A stretch of 64,000 nucleotides of DNA from Doryteuthis pealeii (GCA_023376005.1 CM042141.1:96000510-96064509), one strand, 5' to 3'. Counted from the first letter of the stretch, positions 50,301 through 52,270 are shown. Made by a program: numbers and translations. Notes: a model not told the origin generated them from the sequence alone.

Positions 50301-52270
50301 TAAGTAATTACAAATTCATCCCAAAATGCCAGTCCGATACCAAGAGAAATAGTAGGGGGATCTTTACTCAAAGTATTTATAAAAATCTACAGTAGAATTT
50401 GTTTTTTAAGACACATTTTATACCACTACAATGCACGGAATTTATTTTCCGCTAAACAACGAAAACTGAAAAGTACACAAACAAAATATATGAATGAAAA
50501 ATACGCGTGTCGTTATCTTAGAAAAAAAAACTAAAAGAAAAAAAAAGCCTTCACTAATTGTGTATTTTTATCATACTTGTTGGCTACAGCGATAAAAAGT
50601 GTAAATGAAAAACTATTTATCTCACTACTAATTCAATTTTATTTGGGCAACGATAATGATAATTGATTGAATTAAGCCAAAAAAGCAATTATTTTGTCGT
50701 CGTCATATCTACCTTTATTCTTTCTTAACTCTCTCTCCCCTCTCTCTCTCTCTCTATGCCTGCTGCTCAATGATATTCAACATGTCTAGTAGGATATGTT
50801 ATTATATTTTTTTTATCATCGTTCACTGCTCTTTAATTGTATATTTACCAAACAAACAAATACAATCAACACTTAAGTTTCAATCCAACCCGTTCCTAAA
50901 TTCATGGAATAATAATATACTTACTTGTTGCAGTTTTAGTTATCTCTTCTTTGTTCCGTTGTCTACGCGACGGCCCTCCTCTTGTTTAACTCGGTGTGGT
51001 TATGTCATGTTTATGCAATGATGGTGTTTAGAGAAGAAGGAAGAAGAAAGAAAAAAGAAATCCATTCTTGGGTTGTGTGCTTTTTCTTACTTCAGACTAT
51101 AAAGACTAATAGACCGTTTAATCTTTTTCTTTTTCGTTTCTCCCCTCTCTTGTATTTCCAGGTGCTTTTTTCTTTCTTTTCTTTTCTTTCTTTCCTACCT
51201 AACAAATAAGTGCATAGCTTGGTCGTTAAGTAGTTGAAGTTTTCTTTCTTAAGTAGTAGTTTTTATTATTTCTTGTGTGTGTGTGTAATTCCTGTAGACT
51301 CCTTCTTGTGAAGTATAGGGTCACAGCCACCCACTCAGTGATGGGGCTGAAGTTTATTCAGTAGCAAGTAGGTTTTCTTTTTATAGCTTTAAATTCAGAA
51401 TTTTCCTTCTCAGTCTTGTTTGTCTACTAACAAAGAGAGCCCAACCTTCCCTACTCTACCTGATGGGAAAAGAGATGGGTTCATGCCTTTTCCCAGGGAA
51501 TTAGCAAGAAGTGAAACGCAATCAAACTTGTGCGTGATTTGAACTTAGCTCGTCGAGTTTATTTTCTATGGCGATAACCATTACACACCTCTGCCTTCAT
51601 ATAAAAGTACCACAGGGACCTCCAATTTGCCATGTGAAATTCACACCCCCTATATTTAACACAATGAAACTTGCATAAAGGTTAATATTATCTTTAAATA
51701 AATTTGTCCATTCAAAAGAAGAAACATTAAAAAAGGTCCTGATGATTTTTTTTTAAATTTCAGCTTACGGAAATAATGAAAATTATGAACGAAAACAATG
51801 TTCATATTTCCGCACCATTAAATCAATTGAAATTTAATACAGCCAAAAACAAGTTACGACTAGAGGCTTTTTTAAAAAATTCTATGAAAAATCAATTAAT
51901 GGTCAGATTTCGGAGGGATCTTGTAAAAAAAATATTTTTATTTTAAGAAATATGAAAAAATGAACCAACAAAAAACGATTTTTACATTTTTTCTATAAAG
52001 ATAAGTCTGAATGATTATATCAGAAGATTTTTATAAATTTCTATACGGGATTTTTTTTTTAGTAAAAGAACCATGAATAGAGAATTTGGTATTACCAAAA
52101 CATTTTCTCTTGCCAACAACCTGACAAATTGGTGAAATATTCTATTGTATAAAATATTGTATTCTATTCTTTTGTATTGAAATATGAGGTGAAATATTCT
52201 ATTGTATTTCATGAGAAAAGAGAACTTACCTCAAAGTGTTGGTTGTTGAAGAAGATTCTGTTTTGCACAT
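8083..52270 (-). CDS. GH18 chitinase-like protein, nine-exon gene model
   Basis: Glycoside hydrolase family 18, the family of chitinases and inactive chitinase-like lectins; the expected activity is hydrolysis of chitin or binding of N-acetylglucosamine polymers. Joined coding segments on minus: 52270-52230, 26078-26014, 21136-20848, 18006-17895, 16756-16635, 16249-16126, 12879-12694, 11698-11579, 8223-8083. All phases agree and the CDS is 1200 nt (399 residues). Seen: hydrophobic VSSLIYLLLINLTI at about 17-30, paired Cys 51 and 70, catalytic DGIDLDWEF with Glu 154, MTYDL at 218-222, PTYGRTF and the terminal barrel tryptophan in GAGVW (Trp 367). Sequons at Asn 61, 204 and 231 and the cysteines fit a secreted protein. 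There is no chitin-binding domain. Odd: SVQQG (114-118) replaces SxGG. The first exon is the least certain part; without it translation starts at Met 32. Confidence 0.9.
8308..8445 (-). repeat. SINE family D fragment in the last intron
   Basis: Begins with the D tail in minus orientation (TTTTCCTCATCTTTATCG, ACAACGTTCTGGCC) and ends with AGTCCAAAAAATCTAAATAA, which is the same tail in plus orientation. The two 3' ends are therefore joined head to head. Confidence 0.6.
8908..9150 (-). mobile_element. Family C element, 5'-truncated
   Basis: Starts at the (TTGG)n tail near 8910, then AAGACATTTG, TGGGTATTCAA, CCTTAACAGGTACTACCAC and GGGAGTAATGGTAATGAAG, in minus orientation relative to full copies such as 52979-53575. 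Confidence 0.7.
9393..9600 (-). repeat. Intronic repeat, member of an inverted pair
   Basis: Contains AGTTAGGACCCATCAAATTT and GGGGACTCATTCAAA. A diverged copy lies at 11080-11310 in the opposite orientation within the same intron. Confidence 0.65.
9742..10045 (-). mobile_element. Solo Copia-type LTR, 304 bp
   Basis: On minus it begins TGTTGGATT, has a TATA region at ATATATAAGG and ends GTAACA, so the ends are TG...CA. The order of blocks (ATAAGGTGTG, CCAATCAAC, AAGGATGG near the 3' end) matches the LTRs at 35189 and 63178. Flanking pentamers are GATGG and GATAG, a 5-bp target duplication with one mismatch. Confidence 0.72.
10631..11030 (+). mobile_element. SINE family D copy with inverted 3' end in front
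   Basis: A full plus-strand D element (head ATTGGACACATGACGTAG near 10704, tail near 11000) is preceded by about 75 bp of its own tail in inverse orientation (TATTTGGACTATTATCCTC, CTGCACAACATTTC). The ends can pair as a long stem. Confidence 0.7.
11080..11310 (+). repeat. Intronic repeat, second member of the inverted pair
   Basis: Contains AATGAGTCCCTGGGAAATTT and GGGTCCCAACTAAAGTTTC, the reverse complement of blocks at 9490-9545. Confidence 0.65.
11579..11698 (-). CDS. GH18 gene exon 8
   Basis: A polypyrimidine tract and CCAG acceptor precede it; the donor reads GTAGGT. It encodes ACKALSLGATRVWDE, then VPYLYHDKLWCTYEDEESAK, matching the family pattern VPY-(x)-W-x3-(D/E)D. Confidence 0.88.
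11785..12185 (+). repeat. Repeat family O, copy 1
   Basis: Shares ATCACCTCAGCTAAATAATG, the GAAAGAAAGAGTAAGG block and TGTGGTATATCCAC with 42050-42315 and, inverted, with 57848-58480. There is no coding frame. Confidence 0.6.
12344..12376. repeat. (TA)n microsatellite
   Basis: An uninterrupted run of about sixteen TA units in an intron. Confidence 0.95.
12425..12575 (+). repeat. LTR-like family N, copy 1
   Basis: Contains AAACCAAGCAGCCAATCAGG (CCAAT box), GGAATCACACAAATAC, a TATA-like CATAAATACC and TTTCAGTTGTACTTAG. The same order of blocks recurs at 16888 and 56053. Confidence 0.6.
12694..12879 (-). CDS. GH18 gene exon 7
   Basis: Acceptor TTTCAG and donor GTGAGT. Its 62 codons encode SGLIDYYIKQGFPASKLLFG, then APTYGRTF and GVYTYGE. 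The PASKLLFG-x-PTYGR block is a strong GH18 signature. Phase 0 at both ends. Confidence 0.93.
12935..15237. other. Intron 6, no further gene seen
   Basis: AT-rich sequence with T runs near 13304. A TGTATAATACGCACC motif near 13428 and a related TGTATAATATGCAC near 15196 may bound an old repeat. The 132- and 91-codon open frames near 14600-15214 have no recognisable family features. Confidence 0.45.
15238..15500 (+). mobile_element. SINE family B
   Basis: Head GTAATGGTTATTATCATAGG, central AGCTATGGGTAAATAGGG, then AACCAGTCTAAGAGAAGGA, GACCTTGTGTCACATCCTGC and a GGGGTTGGTAAATATATA end. The A-box-like and B-box-like spacing indicates tRNA ancestry. Confidence 0.8.
15501..16125. other. Intron 6, remainder
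   Basis: AT-rich with no recognised repeat or exon before the donor of exon 6. Confidence 0.45.
16126..16249 (-). CDS. GH18 gene exon 6
   Basis: Acceptor TTAACAG and donor GTAAGT. It encodes TLDYATAMTYDLHMF, then NITGFNSALYPAKG. The M-x-YD block carries substrate-binding Tyr and Asp in active GH18 enzymes. Residue Ser in front is split across the intron. Confidence 0.93.
16335..16515 (+). repeat. Diverged tandem duplication in intron 5
   Basis: ATGGATATTATTAGGGATTA with CTCTTCAGCATTGAAAATGT at 16335-16395 recurs as TTGGATATTATTAGGTATTA with CTCTTCAGCATTGAAAGTAT at 16452-16512, a period of about 118 bp. Confidence 0.65.
16635..16756 (-). CDS. GH18 gene exon 5
   Basis: Acceptor TTTTCAG and donor GTAAGT. 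It encodes GFRKAIMQESQSWQRT, then ALLLTAALPNTKSKI. The LLLTAALP block corresponds to the LLLSAAVP strand of vertebrate chitinases. Confidence 0.92.
16888..17050 (+). repeat. LTR-like family N, copy 2
   Basis: Matches the copy at 12425 (AAACCAAGCAGCCAATCAGG, GGAATCACCCAAATGCATG) and continues into TTGTTCAAACCAATAGTAGA and CTGACTTCAATAG, which resembles the leader beside the gag fragment at 20398-20712. Confidence 0.6.
17470..17750 (+). mobile_element. LTR-like family M, copy 1
   Basis: Contains TGCTTTATATAGCAGTCTGG, GATTGGCTGCTGGG (inverted CCAAT box), CAACTGGACGCTAGTTG and CTATAAAACCATAAAGG. These blocks recur in order on the minus strand at 19925-20165. Confidence 0.5.
17895..18006 (-). CDS. 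GH18 gene exon 4, catalytic motif
   Basis: Acceptor TTTTTCAG and donor GTAAGT. It encodes FYKQAISFLREYGFDGIDL, then DWEFPPASAKAKYSNFLV. DGIDLDWE is the family DxxDxDxE motif with all acidic residues kept, including the proton-donor Glu. Confidence 0.96.
18600..19065 (+). mobile_element. CR1/Jockey-type LINE, 3' end
   Basis: The frame from 18645 encodes a thumb-region stretch with SSNLHWTKCISKIVKK and RVLASLSKAFVSRSLAI. It is broken by a (CA)n(TA)n run at 18880-18930 and followed by a 3' segment (CACTGTTCATTTTCCTGATG, then TGAGCACTGTACACAATAA) that recurs at 54195-54390. Confidence 0.78.
19256..19795 (+). mobile_element. Family C element
   Basis: Runs from GGTGGCAACCCATGA through TGGCTGAGCAGTCTGTGA, GATCAATCGGTTGGTCATG, GTCCACTCTGACCCAGAG, TAGAGCCCCATCTATCG and CATAAAATCCAACCAACTAAC. 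It lacks the first ~60 bp of longer copies. Reading frames over it are chance ORFs. Confidence 0.75.
19925..20187 (-). mobile_element. LTR-like family M, copy 2
   Basis: On minus: CAGTATTGAACTGTGTTGC, AATCCAGACTTGGTAACTGC, TTTAAATAGTAGATTAGGC, GATTGGCTGGTGG, then GACTGGACGCTAGTCAC and TATAAAGGTGAGTA. The first ~170 bp match the 5' part of the Copia LTR at 63178. A SINE is inserted at 20188. Confidence 0.6.
20180..20360 (-). mobile_element. SINE with almost intact tRNA-Lys(CTT) head
   Basis: The first 72 nt on minus form a full cloverleaf: acceptor GCCTGGC/GTCGGGC, D arm TAGCTCAGTCGGTAGAGC, anticodon loop CTCTTAA and T stem GTGGG/CCCAC. The T loop is TTCATGC, so the invariant A58 is T and the B box is damaged. 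A body follows with TCGTATTCAGTTACGAC, CGTCTTGCCAATTCGACGG and TAATTGGACTTAG. Likely flanking duplications are CAGTGTATTG and CAGTATTG, and it sits inside LTR family M. The same body is repeated at 55945-56052. Lys-tRNA SINEs are known from cephalopods. Confidence 0.8.
20398..20712 (-). pseudogene. Gag-like fragment with SAM-type domain
   Basis: A 104-codon frame starting MALRTGFDLAGWEKMF, followed by a helical stretch with MLDRAMLKELGIKTMGDML resembling a SAM domain (L-x4-L-x-ELGI-x2-GD pattern), then a proline/threonine-rich end. Such SAM-like starts are typical of gag proteins of mollusc LTR retrotransposons (inference from pattern). No protease or polymerase follows; LTR-like sequence follows directly, so the element is internally deleted. 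It lies in intron 3, in the same direction as the host gene. Confidence 0.6.
20713..20790. repeat. Leader with inverted repeat before the gag fragment
   Basis: TTGAAGTAAGTCAGTTAGGC and GCCTAACTGACTTCAA flank about 38 nt, giving a 16-17 bp stem directly upstream of the gag ATG. The loop shares CAAACCAATTGTTGACTG with LTR-like family N. Confidence 0.7.
20848..21136 (-). CDS. GH18 gene exon 3
   Basis: Acceptor TTTCTAG and donor GTAAGTAAAT. It encodes EKETESMDLIPKKLVCYY, then DPHLCTHLVFAFAKFE, GLKHVNPQLKILLSVQQGFP and DDTVHEK. It covers the first barrel strands, with the CYY and HLCTH cysteines aligned to the conserved disulfide. The SxGG site reads SVQQG. Confidence 0.94.
21255..21335 (-). repeat. 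Short family C/G 3' end fragment
   Basis: TTAACGCCATATCAACC with GGTCATTTAATGTCAGAAA resembles the CATATCAACC end seen in families C and G. Confidence 0.4.
21722..21945 (+). mobile_element. SINE family B
   Basis: GGTTATAGTCGTAGGAAATG, GAGTTCAAATCCTCAACGA, CCCTTGGGAAAGGTATGAA and AACCAGTCTAGGAGAAGGA are all present. It breaks off before the terminal TTGGTAAATA block. Confidence 0.75.
22123..22260. mobile_element. Palindromic MITE-like element, family J copy 1
   Basis: Arms of about 60 bp pair around GATTTGAAAATC: left GGGACATGAAGTCAA and GGTGCTTGGTTACTGA, right their complements. The ends read TTAGGG/CCCTAA. A partial copy lies at 56970-57110. Confidence 0.7.
22658..22690. repeat. (TA)n microsatellite
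   Basis: About sixteen TA units followed by a TGTATATGTGTG border. Confidence 0.9.
22836..23062 (+). mobile_element. SINE family F
   Basis: GTTGTGTAGTGGCAAACG head, CATTGTAGTAAGCAAGTTC, ATTCACTTTCAGACTAATAC and CCAGCTATGGGTTAAATAG, ending TTGATATGCCATTAT. Related copies: 34845 (inverted) and 36933. Confidence 0.65.
23240..23455 (-). mobile_element. Small element carrying a hammerhead motif
   Basis: About 215 bp of GC-richer, non-SINE sequence lying between two AT microsatellites. Its left edge holds a type I hammerhead on minus. Other blocks include GGGAGCGAAACCCGACAG and CATCAGAGACTGTCAGTC. It could be a remnant of a Penelope-like element or a retrozyme, the known carriers of such ribozymes; no coding frame is left. 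Confidence 0.5.
23245..23299 (-). ncRNA. Type I hammerhead ribozyme motif
   Basis: On minus the core reads CTGATGA, a 4-bp stem II GACG/CGTC with TAAA loop, GAAA, a 2-bp stem III AC/GT with CCGT loop, and the cleavage triplet GTC (cut expected between 23257 and 23256). Stem I has inner CA/TG, an internal loop, and outer AGTC/GACT. All invariant core bases are present. Very short stem III is typical of retroelement hammerheads. Confidence 0.75.
23567..24020. mobile_element. MITE-like element with 35-bp TIRs
   Basis: Left 23568-23602 and right 23985-24019 are inverted copies matching at 34 of 35 bases (for example TTTAGTTGTCAAAATTCC on the left). The interior is a diverged direct duplication of about 200 bp: TGAAATGAACTTAATTG occurs at about 23622 and 23810. 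No transposase frame. Confidence 0.85.
24349..24955 (-). mobile_element. Helitron-like element, family K copy 2
   Basis: Inverse copy of 1885-2484, sharing CAATATGCAAATTAACCTTC, CCGTTCACACTGTAAACTGC and GAAACAGAGGGGTAT on plus. The CTAG terminus at 24349-24352 is kept, but the subterminal hairpin present in copy 1 is missing through a deletion of about 20 bp. Confidence 0.55.
24956..25688. other. Intron 2, AT-rich, no gene seen
   Basis: Short chance frames on both strands only. No repeat head recognised. Confidence 0.45.
25689..25938 (-). mobile_element. SINE family A
   Basis: Matches the family through TACCATCAGCTCCC, GCTGAGTTGGTGAGTACCGG and ACCTTGCGATTTCTACC. The A box at the head is degraded (ACCAATCTAAACC on plus). 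Confidence 0.75.
26014..26078 (-). CDS. GH18 gene exon 2, with possible internal start
   Basis: Acceptor CTTTCAG and donor GTAAGT. Read in the frame of exon 3 it is open throughout and encodes LHVSSLIYLLLINLTIK, then MAAT. AAAATGGCA at 26023-26031 is a strong Kozak context and could start a 368-residue form without the hydrophobic segment. An out-of-frame ATG upstream opens a four-codon frame. Confidence 0.75.
26079..26764. other. Start of the very long intron 1
   Basis: Contains a G-rich stretch 26280-26335 of GGAGGA-type repeats and A runs. The proline- and serine-rich frames over it reflect the repeat, not a gene. Confidence 0.45.
26765..27118 (-). mobile_element. SINE family D, full length
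   Basis: Minus orientation, from tail GATGAAGCTTGATAATTTG through ACTGTTGTCCTCATC, AATCCACTGGGGTAGAC and AGGATTGAACCTGCAACC to head GCGCCATGTGTCCAACTG. Confidence 0.8.
27690..27765 (+). repeat. SINE family B fragment
   Basis: GGCAACCAGTCTAGAAGAA and ACTCTGAATTCAAAA are the only recognisable family blocks. Confidence 0.45.
27895..28050 (+). repeat. Repeat family G, copy 2
   Basis: TTGTTTTGTTTTACAG, TTACAGTACCTGCTGTTGC, TAAGTATTGAACATGC and CTTAACTTCAGTGATCTAG match copy 1. Confidence 0.6.
28115..28395 (-). mobile_element. SINE family D, head truncated
   Basis: Tail TCTTGTCCTCATCTTTATTG and TGGCCTTCTTCAGGTG, then AGGATTGAACCTGCAACC. It ends at CACTTAGAAAT, lacking the first ~50 bp of the family head. 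Confidence 0.75.
28396..29163. other. Intron 1 stretch with microsatellite
   Basis: Holds a (TA)n run at about 28555-28589 and a C run at 28984. GATCTAACTCCTGATTC near 28935 is weakly similar to family H. No gene seen. Confidence 0.4.
29164..29387. repeat. Fold-back made of two family D 3' ends
   Basis: About 110 bp of the D tail in minus orientation (CTATTGTCCTCATC, TGGCCTTCTTCAGG) is followed at once by about 110 bp in plus orientation (CCTGAAGAAGGCC, AGATGAGGACAATAATC). The two halves can form a near-perfect hairpin. Confidence 0.8.
29955..30023 (+). repeat. RTE-type LINE 3' end fragment
   Basis: ATGACCGATAGAGG, GAGTGTCATGGGAATCCATG and GCTGTTAGCACAATATG match the end of the LINE at 32500-33395, directly before a family A SINE. 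Confidence 0.5.
30024..30262 (+). mobile_element. SINE family A
   Basis: Good copy: TTTAGCTCAGTCGGTAAAGC, CTAGGAACCACAAGGTTC, GAGGAGCTGATAGTAGGTG, CTAGCGCTAGTGAAAAGG and the final CCACCCCAATGACTTTGC. Confidence 0.85.
30283..30590 (+). mobile_element. Two tandem SINE family E copies
   Basis: Copy one (30283-30413) has ATGGTGTAATAGCAAG, GAGTTCGATTCTCACTGG and CTTGTGCCACAACTAA. Copy two (30421-30590) has GAGTTTGATTCTCACTAGG and CTTGTACCACATCTAAGC. GTTCGATTCTC is a good B box. Confidence 0.7.
30871..31139 (+). mobile_element. SINE family B
   Basis: ATGGTGTAATGGTTATCATA head, GAGTTCAAATCCTGGGTGAG B-box region, AACCTGTTAAACTCTGC and GACCTTGTCTCACATCC. It ends in a TA microsatellite, as several other copies do. 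Confidence 0.85.
31140..31196. repeat. (TA)n(CA)n microsatellite
   Basis: A TA run of about 20 units passing into CACACA, directly attached to the end of a family B SINE. Confidence 0.92.
31329..31509 (+). repeat. 181-nt pure pyrimidine tract
   Basis: No purine occurs in this whole span, which is built from CCCT/CCT/CTCT units. The opposite strand is pure GA. Homopurine-homopyrimidine mirror repeats of this kind can form triplex (H-) DNA. The serine/proline- and arginine/glutamate-rich frames over it are artefacts. Confidence 0.95.
31997..32283 (+). mobile_element. Family C element, 5' half
   Basis: CCCTGTTGGCTGCACCTCTG, GATGCTTAAGGATGGAACCC, CACACCACTTTGGCCC and GGGTGCTAGAAGGCT. The 3' half with the (CCAA)n tail is missing. 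Confidence 0.75.
32500..33395 (+). pseudogene. RTE-type LINE, decayed reverse transcriptase 3' part
   Basis: Broken frames encode GADYIDDLVLLTNTPAQTNS, a YADD-box variant YIDD, then VDQFTYLGSNISS, LSIIWKSDLSDKIK and VLLYGCTTW, and a C-terminal stretch ending near a GACATGATGATGG tail. Stops and frameshifts (near 32810, 32900 and 33100) show it is dead. Related pieces occur at 37385, 37641 and 58494. Confidence 0.8.
33435..33605 (+). mobile_element. SINE family E
   Basis: CATGTGGTGTAATGATTAGC, GAGTTCGATTCTCACTAGG and CTTAATAAATAACTATATTC match the tandem pair at 30283. Confidence 0.7.
33606..34325. other. Intron 1 stretch without recognised feature
   Basis: AT-rich, with a GGAGGA patch near 34020. 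No gene or named repeat seen. Confidence 0.4.
34326..34597 (+). mobile_element. Family C element, 5' half
   Basis: CCCTGTTGGCTGCACTTCTG, GTAGGTGGCAACCTGTG, ACACTCCACTTTGGC and GATCAATCGGCTGGTCAC, ending at GCTAGAAGGGCGGC, where a family B SINE begins. Confidence 0.75.
34598..34838 (+). mobile_element. SINE family B
   Basis: GAGTTCAAATCCTGGATAAG, CCTTGGGGAAGGTATG, a CT microsatellite, GGGTAAATAGTAGGGC and GAATTCACACCTGTTAAAC. Confidence 0.75.
34845..34990 (-). mobile_element. SINE family F, inverted
   Basis: ACCTTTTCCAAGGGTATTAG, CTGAAAGTGAACATTATTG and CTACAATGTTGCAGTCC are complements of the 22836 copy. Confidence 0.6.
35165..35640 (-). repeat. Repeat family G split by an LTR
   Basis: The left part ends CTAGATCACCAAAGTTAAG and the right part resumes CAGTGATGAGCTTGTTC and CAATACTTAATTGGG. 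Together they rebuild one family G unit interrupted at 35189. Confidence 0.65.
35189..35490 (-). mobile_element. Solo Copia-type LTR, 302 bp, with TSD
   Basis: Flanked by exact TTAAG repeats (35184-35188 and 35491-35495), the 5-bp duplication expected for Copia. On minus it begins TGTTGAGATT, has TATA at AAATATAAGG, shares TACTTATAGACTC, GGACTTATTCACTTACC and CTGGCCAAGGATGGC with the LTR at 63178, and ends AAAAA, so the terminal CA has mutated. It interrupts a family G repeat. Confidence 0.85.
35641..36932. other. Intron 1 stretch, mostly unrecognised
   Basis: The part 35930-36210 is GC-richer (CTCGAATGGCCGAGAG, GTGGGTCCTTTTTCTCGC) and may be an LTR remnant without a partner. A (GT)n run lies near 36560 and C runs near 36755. 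No gene seen. Confidence 0.4.
36933..37330 (+). mobile_element. SINE family F interrupted by a family C insertion
   Basis: Left part CCATGGCGTAATGGCTAAC to CTAATACTCTTGGG; right part GGTATGAACCTCC to TTGATATGCCATTTATTC. The interruption is 37047-37218. Confidence 0.75.
37047..37218 (+). mobile_element. 5'-truncated family C insertion with 12-bp TSD
   Basis: The insert starts CAGAGTGGTAGTACC and ends with the CCAACCAAC tail. CTTGGGAAAGGT occurs exactly on both sides (37035-37046 and 37219-37230). Variable 5' truncation plus a long target duplication is the mark of LINE-type target-primed insertion. Confidence 0.9.
37385..37640 (-). pseudogene. RTE-type LINE 3' fragment, minus
   Basis: Minus frames carry the C-terminal end of the 32500 LINE (plus strand shows ATCATGTCATGCTAGCAGC, CCATGAAAATCTCTCACC). 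It meets a plus-oriented fragment of the same LINE at about 37640. Confidence 0.6.
37641..37885 (+). pseudogene. RTE-type LINE fragment, plus
   Basis: Encodes LTNKIKRQFFQAIVVSVLL, then YGCTTWTLTKSLVNKLD and a TRMLRVTLSKSRKQH block, in one frame until a stop in AAGAAAGTAACTG. Better preserved than the 32500 copy over this part. Confidence 0.75.
38050..38281 (+). mobile_element. SINE family A
   Basis: CTTAGCTCAGTCAGTAGAGC, GGTTCTGGGTTTAATACAGG, CTCCTTGGTCTAGCACTAG and CTCAATGTCTGGTTGATAC; the tail GACTTTACTTAC is intact. Confidence 0.85.
38505..38850 (-). repeat. Broken family D pieces
   Basis: TTTCTTGTCAAACTCGCGAACC near 38512 and AGAACTTTGAACCAAACC with TTTATTCAATCAACCTGGG near 38780 are D-body blocks on minus, separated by about 200 bp of other sequence. 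Confidence 0.5.
38885..39135 (+). mobile_element. SINE family D, head truncated
   Basis: CATAGAATACTTATCATAGC, TCTACCCCAATGGATTG, CCACCTAAAGAAGGCTGG and AAGATGAGGACAACAGTTC in plus orientation. Confidence 0.75.
39565..40350. mobile_element. Fold-back element with ~100-bp TIRs carrying a SINE
   Basis: Left arm 39565-39668 (AGTATGAACATAGATCAGAG, AAAACAATGCCATCGAAAC) is inverted at 40237-40350 (TTTTGATGGCATTGTTTTG, CTGGTCTATGTTCATACTA). A poly-A run and a family B SINE (39785-40010) lie inside. No transposase is visible. Confidence 0.75.
39785..40010 (+). mobile_element. SINE family B
   Basis: GCATGGTGTAATGGTTACCA, AAGTTCAAATCCTGGATGC, CCCTCCAGCTATAGGTAAAT and AACCAGTCTAGGAGAAGG; it lacks the last third. 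Confidence 0.82.
40946..40987. repeat. Perfect 19-bp stem hairpin
   Basis: TGTGGAAATTTCTATTATT, a 4-nt GAAT loop, then the exact complement. It follows a family E-like TTTAGTAAATAACAATTCC tail. Confidence 0.9.
41052..41420 (-). mobile_element. Helitron 3' end
   Basis: On minus it ends ...GGGTAACCGTTG-CTAG followed by T. The subterminal hairpin ACCC-A-GGC / GCCGGGT (7 bp with one bulge, loop GAT) lies about ten bases before the end. This is the textbook Helitron terminus. The 5' end and any Rep/helicase gene are not visible; the left extent is a guess. Confidence 0.65.
41463..41630. repeat. SINE fragments B (minus) and E (plus) joined
   Basis: TGACACAAGGTAAATTTC and AACAGGTTTGAATCCAGAG are family B on minus; GTGAGTTTGATCCTAACTGG and TATGTTTAGTAAATAATAAC are family E on plus. 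Confidence 0.6.
41655..42045. mobile_element. SINE family D, full copy head-to-head with a second head
   Basis: A minus copy runs 41655-41998 to its head TATGCTATATGTCCAACTG, and a plus-strand head (ACTGGATACATAGCGTTG, GTTGAGTTAATACAGG) starts at once at 41997 and stops after ~45 bp. Confidence 0.75.
42050..42315 (+). repeat. Repeat family O, copy 2
   Basis: GAAAGAAAGAGAGTAGG, TAAATCAAGATTATTATAC and TATGGTATATCCATGTG match 11785-12185. Confidence 0.65.
42340..42530 (+). pseudogene. LINE 3' end with (TAA)n tail
   Basis: One frame encodes ETIQTAALLKSDRIL-stop-ILDTWGHFV, the C-terminal block (family pattern QTTALLRSARILRRVLETWG) seen in a group of animal LINEs, followed by a (TAA)n tail at 42502-42525. 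A related copy lies inverted at 54395-54705. Confidence 0.75.
42555..42672. mobile_element. Palindromic MITE-like element, 43-48 bp arms
   Basis: Left arm 42555-42597 and right arm 42625-42672 pair almost completely (GTCGTACCTAATTTTGAAAA on the left) around a ~27-nt spacer. It sits directly after the LINE tail. Confidence 0.85.
43056..43330 (+). mobile_element. Family C element, 3' half
   Basis: TGTCCTGGGTATGATGTTAA, GGAATGTGGAGTACCCC, GTACCTGTTAGGGTCCC and GACATGCCGTAAAATCC, ending in CCAACCAACC. Confidence 0.8.
43439..43503 (-). repeat. SINE family A head only
   Basis: GATATCAAACACAGAACC, GCTCTACCAATTGAGCTAAAC: the tRNA-like head without the body. Confidence 0.7.
43576..43858 (+). mobile_element. 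SINE family B
   Basis: GGCATGCTTAGTGTAACAG head (diverged), AATTCAAATCCTGGATGAG, CAGCCTAGGAGAAGGAAAAC, GACCTTATGTCACATCCTGC and GAGGGGTTGGGCAAATAC. Confidence 0.8.
43878..44068. mobile_element. Hairpin element between two (TA)n runs
   Basis: 43906-44015 is an imperfect palindrome with ~45-bp arms; the inner 27 bp (ATAAAAATTGAAAAAACACA) match at 26 positions around a loop near 43960. TA repeats border both sides (43878-43905 and 44030-44068), as expected if it transposed into TA or created it. Confidence 0.75.
44069..44529. other. AT-rich stretch with poly-A
   Basis: A 22-base A run at about 44299. No gene or named repeat. Confidence 0.45.
44530..44660 (+). repeat. Family K-related fragment
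   Basis: AATGGAGATTGTGTATCTG, AACTACATCACCACC and TCTTAATTAGCATCTTATT closely match 4670-4815. Confidence 0.5.
44690..45960 (-). mobile_element. LTR retrotransposon remnant: LTR-like region and gag start
   Basis: GC-richer block. On minus, 45960-44950 has a promoter-like layout with CGATTGGCTGG (CCAAT) near 45410 and a GAATATAAATG near 45005. It is followed at 44900 by AACGTGGGGCATTCGG and a short open frame PANIETLQSLVDAENPILTA that stops after SPLAR. The frame includes a local 17-bp duplication (GCAGGGTCTCTATATTT twice near 44820). A 79-codon frame near 45924-45685 has no recognised family. No second LTR was found. Confidence 0.4.
45991..46275. mobile_element. hAT-like MITE
   Basis: Ends CAGGGATGTCGAGTC and its near-inverse GACTCTACATGCCCTG. 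The interior has CGACTCC repeats on the left and CTCCAACTCCGACTC on the right. CAGGG ends are typical of hAT elements; the flanks AATGATAG and TATGAATA only partly match, so the duplication is not clean. Confidence 0.6.
46770..46945. repeat. TA and TG microsatellite block
   Basis: (TA)n at 46770-46816, then (GT)n units alternating three times with GTCAATACTAATGCATT, a small minisatellite with a period of about 50 bp. Confidence 0.9.
46948..47232 (+). mobile_element. SINE family B
   Basis: GGTCTAATGGTTAGAGTCAT, GTTCAATTCCTGGACGAAG, CCAGCTATGGGTAAATAGC and GACCTTGTGTCGCATCC; the end TTGGTAAATATATATGTG runs into a microsatellite. Very like 58715-58998. Confidence 0.88.
47233..47390. repeat. TA/TG/GA microsatellites
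   Basis: Alternating (TA)n, (GT)n and (GA)n with the same GTCAATACTAATGCATT spacer as left of the SINE. Confidence 0.88.
47391..50900. other. Repeat-poor AT-rich stretch
   Basis: About 3.5 kb without any SINE, LINE or TIR element that I can recognise, in a window where one usually appears every few hundred bases. It has T runs (near 48699 and 48880) and a CT repeat near 50728. Open frames of up to 86 codons are AT-driven and lack family signatures. Confidence 0.5.
50928..51010 (-). promoter_or_regulatory. Candidate noncoding exon or promoter-proximal segment
   Basis: On minus, CpG-bearing sequence (GGGCCGTCGCGTAGACAACG) runs into a consensus donor CAACAA-GTAAGTAT at about 50929. There is no long frame. 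It could be an alternative untranslated first exon for the GH18 gene, whose next exon lies 25 kb away in the same direction. Confidence 0.3.
51380..51596 (-). mobile_element. SINE family B, inverted
   Basis: Plus shows AAATTCAGAATTTTCCTTC, GCAATCAAACTTGTGCG, TTCTATGGCGATAACCATT and ACACCTCTGCC, complements of the family blocks. Confidence 0.75.
51597..52229. other. Intron 1, exon-1 proximal part
   Basis: AT-rich, no named repeat. GTGAAATATTCTATTGTAT occurs at 52132 and again at 52190, a short local duplication. Confidence 0.45.
52230..52270 (-). CDS. GH18 gene candidate exon 1
   Basis: ATG at 52268-52270 in the context ACAAAATGT, then 41 nt encoding MCKTESSSTTNTL plus two bases, ending at a perfect donor (TTTGAG-GTAAGT). 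The two spare bases join the G of exon 2 as AGG (Arg) and open the frame through the hydrophobic segment to exon 3. Phase fit has a one-in-three chance of being accidental, but the fit of start, donor and the resulting signal-like segment supports it. The intron would be 26 kb. Confidence 0.55.
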